From positions 19,247,001 through 19,311,000 of the forward strand of contig JASUAD010000006.1 in NCBI GenBank assembly GCA_037013555.1: a DNA stretch of 64,000 nucleotides, written 5' to 3'. Below are positions 58,801-64,000 of the stretch, piece by piece; position 1 is the first letter of the stretch; each line of letters begins with the position of its first letter. This stretch comes from Sextonia rubra. Taxonomy: Eukaryota; Streptophyta; Magnoliopsida; Laurales; Lauraceae. The translations under genes and the position numbers were made by a program. The notes beneath the pieces were generated by a model. That model was given only the letters and a program-made list of their open reading frames with translations, was not told the DNA's origin and did no database searches.

Positions 58801-60007
58801 CCAACACAAGTGTAGGCTCATCAAACTGAATCCATGAAGCACCAGCTGCTTTCAGTTCAGTAACAACTTCCCTGCCCAAAGTTTAGTTAACATATAATGT
58901 AGGTGAGACATAAAAGTATACAAACAGAAGCAGGGATGTCGCGTTATGAGTTTCAGTTCCTCACTTGTAGACTGGAAGAATATTCCCCAGCAATGATAGA
59001 AGTGAAAAGGATTTCTCAACACCCTTTGCGGGCTTCGACAGTAATAAGTAGGAAACCGGGCCAATAAGGACTGGAACAGTATCCACACCAAGCTGCATGA
59101 AGGGAGAAAAATGAAATGAAATGAGCAGATTTTTTGAGATTATTTTTTGTTTTTCAGATTAGTGAACATGGAATTAATCAAGATATTTCGTTTGAAAAGT
59201 TTACTCATTTCTCTTTTTCTCGCTCTAGCCTACCCTACCTACCATTGCCACCATAATTCATAACCTGGTGGTCTCTTTCAGCAATGATAGAAAGACTATT
59301 CACATTCGGATAATGTCGCAATTGGAAATGCCGACGTTAAGAAGTGTAAAGCTTTAGATCTTAGCTCATTGACTAGCATGACAATATGAATTTACATACC
59401 GCCTTTGCCTCTTTGTATTCGGTCACTGCCTTGTGAGAGCCATAACAGAACTTCATGTCAGGACCAAGCTCAGGGACGATAAAATGGCTGCATAAAAGAG
59501 CATAGCCATTAGTCATTAAGTAATGGGTGAAAAAACCAATGAAAAGAGAGAGAACCTCTATGATCCGATCCTCAGTCCAGTCCACTGAGTCCTTGAGTAG
59601 ATGAAGATGGATGTTAATACAACAGCATAATACAAAGTAGAGAGTTTGATTGCTCACTAGTTAGTGTCAAACCACTTTGTCATTTCCATAGCAGGTAGAG
59701 TAGCATTTCCCCTGGCCATGGAGAAGTATATGTCGAGCCCAATCTCTCCGCCATTCCAACCATATCTAGGAGGAACAGCACCAAGCATAGCTGTGGTATC
59801 AAGCACTTGGTCATAGTATGAAAACGTGTTGCTGGGGATGAACTTGATCCCAGCATCCTTCATCTGCGTCCAGATGGAAGACCTGAGATCTGCAGCAACT
59901 TTCTGTAGATCTTCCGCGCTGCTCTTCCCATCCCAGAAAGATTCCAATGCAAATTTGAGCTCTCTCTTCGGGCCCATGCGAGGATACCCAATTACATGAG
60001 ACGCCAT
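55857..60007 (-). CDS. Cobalamin-independent methionine synthase, 13 coding exons
   Basis: It transfers the methyl group of 5-methyltetrahydropteroyl-polyglutamate to homocysteine to make methionine, feeding the SAM cycle. Exons, high to low: 60007-59658, 59487-59400, 59092-58965, 58871-58680, 58550-58348, 58254-58091, 57792-57712, 57625-57459, 57366-57261, 57162-56912, 56804-56732, 56641-56513, 56225-55857. All introns are GT-AG, phases agree, and the total is 2,301 nt (766 residues), the usual plant length. The N-terminus is MASHVIGYPRMGPKREL, with no transit peptide visible, so a cytosolic form is likely. The N-terminal folate/homocysteine domain spans about 1-320 and the C-terminal catalytic barrel about 435-757. 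The four zinc ligands of the family are present: H648 and C650 in IHTHMCYS, E672 in VITIENSRSD and C734 in WVNPDCGLKT. The gene looks intact and functional. Confidence 0.97.
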
Positions 60008-61665
60008 TATTCTGGTGCGTGCAAATAGAACCGATGTCAGGATCTCTGAACCATAATAAACACTCAATAATATTTAAAGATTTGACACAAGATAACATCG
60101 CTGAAGCATATTATGAAACACTTCTATCAGATCCAAACCAGATCCATTGATCTGATCACTCTCTAACCCCAGATCTTGACAATAAGAGAAACCAAGGGTG
60201 GCTCGACCATCAGACAAGAAAAGCAAATAAGTCCTCGAAAAAAGTAATTTTCACCTTTTTTTTTTTCAATCCAAGAAAATAAGACCTCATAAAAGTAATT
60301 GAAGTAACTTAAATTTATTTAAATTAAAAACAGTGTAATTGTCATCATATTGTTTCTCCTAAAGAATGAGGCCTTATAAAAGTAATTAAATTTTTTTATA
60401 TTTCAGAAAAAACAACTGTGATCTTTTCATATTTAAAAAAAAAGAATTAAAGCTCATTTTCACCATTGAGAAAATATTTCCATTAAAAGAAAAAAATCCT
60501 AAAAATCACAACACGTCAGAAATCCTTTTCTATTATGAAATTCCTATAGTATGCACATTTTTGCCCTACATTTGCATTGGTTGATATCTATAGAAGACAA
60601 CTTCAAATATAATTTTTTTTTTTCATATTGAAAAAGTTGAATCAAATTCTAACGTAATCCACATTAAAATCTTTGTAACCAACAATAATAAATAATTAAA
60701 TTAGGTTCTATGGTTCTATGCTTTTAAAAAAAATTTAATTCAAAGCTCATATTTTATGTTTATTATAGTTAGTGCTCATTTTATTTATAAATATTATCAT
60801 TTATAATTTATAAATATTACATATGTCTATTAGACAAATATTGACAATACCCATAACCGTTGTTTCTACGAAAAAAAAATTTTTTAAAATTAAAATTGAT
60901 AAAATTTTAATTTAGATCAACAATTTTATAAAAAAAAATTAAGTGGATTAGCCGTACTATCAATTAAAAAAGATAGGTTAGCAAAACTTGAATAAAAAAA
61001 CTTTAATTACTAAACATTGCATTACAAAAAATTTAAAAAAATAAATTTTAAATAAACTATTATAATAATATTAACAAAAAATAAAAATATCTCATTTAGT
61101 ACTGTCGCTTTAGGCCTCTAATTGTCTCGAGCCAACCCTAGAGAAAGGAGAACGAAATAAAAACAAAAAAACAAAAAGCACGCAATTGAATCTCTACAGA
61201 TCTGGTAAGAACATCAACCCTAGATCTTTAACTCAGAAGCGCGCATGAAGTGAAGATCCAAGCAGATCTAGTGATGAAACGAACAGAATTCAAAGATCCG
61301 ATACGAAATAGGAAGCGGCATCGAAACGGAATCCGAAATCACCGGAAGAAAGCAAGAAACAGCATTCGCCACAACTACAATTGAGGTGAGAATCTCACTC
61401 TAAGTTGAAGAAGATGATCACTAGATCTGATCAAACTAGGGCGAATCGAGAGCGAAAGAGCCAAAAAAAAAAACAAAACGGAAAAATCAGAGAAATCAGA
61501 AGAACTCTCGAGAGGAAGAAACAACGAAACATCAGGCAGCAACCGAAACGAGATCGAAGCTCTGATCCGAAAGAAGCGAAGAGCGCGTACCGTTTCGGGT
61601 GAAGGACCTGGTAGTAGTTTTTGACAGCTTCTACCCTAAGCTTGAGAGGGAGAAAGGCAGAATCG
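60008..61665 (-). other. METE 5' leader with probable 1.5-kb UTR intron
   Basis: On the minus strand a leader exon (about 61,665-61,591) ends at a donor, AACG|GTACGC (intron from 61,590). The best acceptor is TTATGGTTCAG (exon resumes at 60,044); an alternative is GCACCAG, four bases before the ATG (exon resumes at 60,011). The interval between is AT-rich and non-coding, with poly(A)/(T) runs. A leader intron in this gene is inferred from these splice-like signals; transcripts are needed to fix it. Confidence 0.55.
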
Positions 61666-61690
61666 CAAGGGAGGGTGACGAGACAATGCT

Positions 61691-61700
61691 AAATAAATAG
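61691..61700 (-). promoter_or_regulatory. TATA-like box of METE
   Basis: CTATTTATTT on the minus strand lies about 25-35 nt upstream of the inferred leader exon. It is an imperfect TATA element. Confidence 0.45.
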
Positions 61701-64000
61701 GGAGGAAGGCAGTGCTGCTGACAGCTCACCCACTAGAGGCTTTGATTTTTTGTTTCTTATTATTTGAGAAAATTTCAAGATGGGGCCTAAGTTTCTCCGA
61801 CATTTCAAAAAAGGACAAATTTCATGATAAGACTTAAGTTCCACTTCTCTTTCAAAACAGGACATATGGTCAAATATTGGTATGGCACTGCCTGGCAACT
61901 TTCTCCCTCTTATTTTTTAAAATCCCAAAACTACCCTGCAAAACTATTACCCTCCACCTATAACTCTATCACCTTGCCTTTTACAAGCCCATCTCGGATA
62001 TCTTAGCCAAAATCTAGGCCCTTGTAACAAAACAAGACCCCTGTTCTTCCTCTCGTCTATCAACCTATAAGTAGTCGCCACTTGCCTCATTCAATTTATC
62101 TTGCTCTTCTCAATCATGTTTCTCTATCTTTATTATTAGATGGGAAATTGCAGATTCTGTTGCGAAGAGATTTTCCCTGGTGATGGAATGATTTATGTAG
62201 CAGGTCCTCTAAATTCTTATTATTTAGCAACAATTGGCTCATCACTTACAATGCTTGTATGTCATTAAATTATTCTCCTAAAATGATCTAGGGAATTTTT
62301 TTTTTTTAGCTTAGTTATAATGCAGGTGACAGATGATTATGCATATGAATAATTTCATCCACCATGAGATCTTTTCATTTTTTACTTGAAAATAGTGACC
62401 AATCAAAACCTATATCATCTCTTGTTGTTACTGAGTCATGCATATATAAAAGATTTATAGTCAGGGCAGGCCTAGGTGTTGTCACGAGGGTGCGACCACA
62501 CCCACATGATTTGAGAAATTCTTCAAATTTAACTTTAAAAGATTTTATTTTAGTATTTTACTTCTATAGTCCGCCATTGTCTACACTACCCAAATGAAAA
62601 TTTTTAAGTCTGTCATTGTTTATGGTCCATTTAATATATATATATAATTTTATTTATATAACTCACATTAATTATTGATTGATTAAACAAAAGAAGTATA
62701 AGGTTTTTAGTGTAAGATCGTCAGGTCTTCCAGGTTGTACTCTTAGGGCTCAAAGGGATGAAGATCGATTGAACTTACTTTGTAAGACTAGAGAAAATTA
62801 TGTGGGCCTTCATAATCGTCTCCATTTCATGATTTAGCATTTTGGTTCTGACATCAATATTCTAGTGAGAACCATCCACATGATTCTTATTTGGTTCACC
62901 CTATTTTCTAGGCCACTTGGCAAAACGTTTAAATTTAACACTTACCCATCATTTTCTTATTTTGTCATATTGAAATACAAAAAGATGGAAACATTCTAAT
63001 TGAGTCATGAAACTTGAGGGCAATATAAATATCTCAAGGAGTTAAAGATGATATGATGGGATTGATATATTTTGCATACTCATTTTAGATCTCATTAAAA
63101 TCTTTTCATCTCCTATGTCTCCTAGATATATATGACCCTGCATAATCATATGCACAGGAGCGGACCCAAGTTCATGTCCTGGGGCTTCAGCCCCACTAAC
63201 CACTTTTATATTTTGAAAATCCCATTGCAAATTTTTAAAAATTATTATTATTCTCTACATTTTGCCCCTCTTTCAAGAATTTTTTTACATACAACCCCCA
63301 AGGAGAAATTTTTGGGTCCGAACCATACATACTTGCAACCGAGATCCCATGTGTAGAAGATCTTGCAATAATATAAAACTCTTAAGTTGACTACCATACA
63401 AGAATGCAAGAGAGTTGGTAAGTGGGACCGTGGCTGGAGTTGGTAAAGAGAAGTGCTGGGGAACACGCCACTTCTATTAAGAAATTATTTAAATGCCTTT
63501 TTTGATTATTAGGTTGGTGGTGTTGTTGGTGAATGTCACATAATAACTGTCGGATGGATCATGGATGGAATACAAGCAAAATTCATTGAGATGAAATCCA
63601 TTTAGAAATGTATAATAAAAGGGCATCAGCCAACGCAACCTAAATTAACTAGTGTGAGAAGCAAGTTTAACTTTTAGATATCAAAATGGATCTTATTTGT
63701 CCCAAGTTGTAGTTGAATTGGTTGGGACATATGTGTGAATATGAGAAATGAGCATGCATGTGTTAAAGTCCCATCTTTTCGAAAAAGAAAAGGATCCCAT
63801 TTGGACCAGGTCCCCTTTCTCAACCTAAAATTTCGCTTCATTACGAATATTTTAATTGTCTTGTTGGAGGCATTTGAAAAAAAAGAATTTTAATTGTACA
63901 ATCCAATGTTTAACCTCATATTTTTTGTATTTTCTTAGGATATTCCAATACATTCCCACTAATTTATATTAATGGGATTAGGCATTTAGGTCCTCATATG
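61701..64000. other. Intergenic DNA upstream of METE
   Basis: Promoter flank, then AT-rich sequence without a recognised gene. A small MITE-like unit (63,159-63,322) is listed separately. The 61,750-61,950 part resembles the 54.4-kb foldback (AAAAAAGGACAAATTTC, ATTTTTTAAAATCCCAAAAC). Confidence 0.5.
63159..63322. mobile_element. Short MITE-like unit with CGGACCCAA tips
   Basis: The left tip GGAGCGGACCCAAGTT and the right tip AATTTTTGGGTCCGAACC are inverted over CGGACCCAA. The CAGGAGCGGACCCA-type start is reminiscent of non-autonomous hAT elements. About 165 bp, non-coding. Confidence 0.4.

Noticed and set aside
1..64000. CRISPR arrays, operons, ribosome binding sites, phage or plasmid features
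   Set aside because: The genes are intron-containing plant nuclear genes. The tandem repeats seen are contiguous or degenerate, with no spacer structure.

Overview
This is plant nuclear DNA, almost certainly from a flowering plant. It holds three recognisable protein genes with GT-AG introns: a GPI-type blue copper protein, a MIF4G/MA3 nucleolar protein and a cobalamin-independent methionine synthase. The rest is AT-rich sequence filled with plant-type transposable elements (En/Spm-like, Ty1/copia, Ty3/gypsy chromovirus, L1 and RTE LINEs, MITEs). Intron inflation and many LINE fragments suggest a fairly large genome. The species cannot be named from the sequence.

Layout. (1) 1-13 kb is a nest of repeats with no host gene. 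A degenerate tandem array (unit about 200-245 bp) is split by a roughly 7.3-kb En/Spm (CACTA)-like element carrying a decayed transposase-family gene. That element is itself interrupted by a 3,080-bp copia deletion derivative with 342-bp LTRs and a clean TTTTG target duplication. (2) 13-24.9 kb is gene-free, with a SINE-like unit, tandem duplications, a 6-unit minisatellite, a MITE, a 29-nt poly(G) run, a (CG)n(TG)n tract and a short RTE insertion. (3) 24,956-26,079 (minus) is a two-exon phytocyanin with a TATA box. (4) 26.3-32.3 kb is intergenic and contains a large foldback MITE-like element with an RTE LINE fragment nested in it. (5) 32,335-52,348 (plus) is a 12-exon, 777-residue NOM1/SGD1-like gene spread over 20 kb. 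Three long introns hold most of the length: a TSD-flanked RTE copy, an L1 with an RNase H tail, three head-to-tail retroposon-like copies, an 0.8-kb foldback, a gypsy integrase-chromodomain ORF and a second L1 fragment. The RTE, L1 and gypsy pieces all lie in the same sense as the gene. (6) 55,857-61,700 (minus) is a complete 13-coding-exon METE gene (766 residues) with a probable 5'-UTR intron. (7) 61.7-64 kb is intergenic with small MITE-like repeats.

The three genes are independent transcription units with no operon-like or pathway link: a secreted/GPI-anchored copper protein, a nucleolar factor and a methyl-cycle enzyme. I found no new biological system. The most unusual structures are the perfect 60-bp direct repeat around the En/Spm-like element, the nested tandem arrays, the long foldbacks, and the three retroposon-like copies that each end in a dinucleotide repeat.
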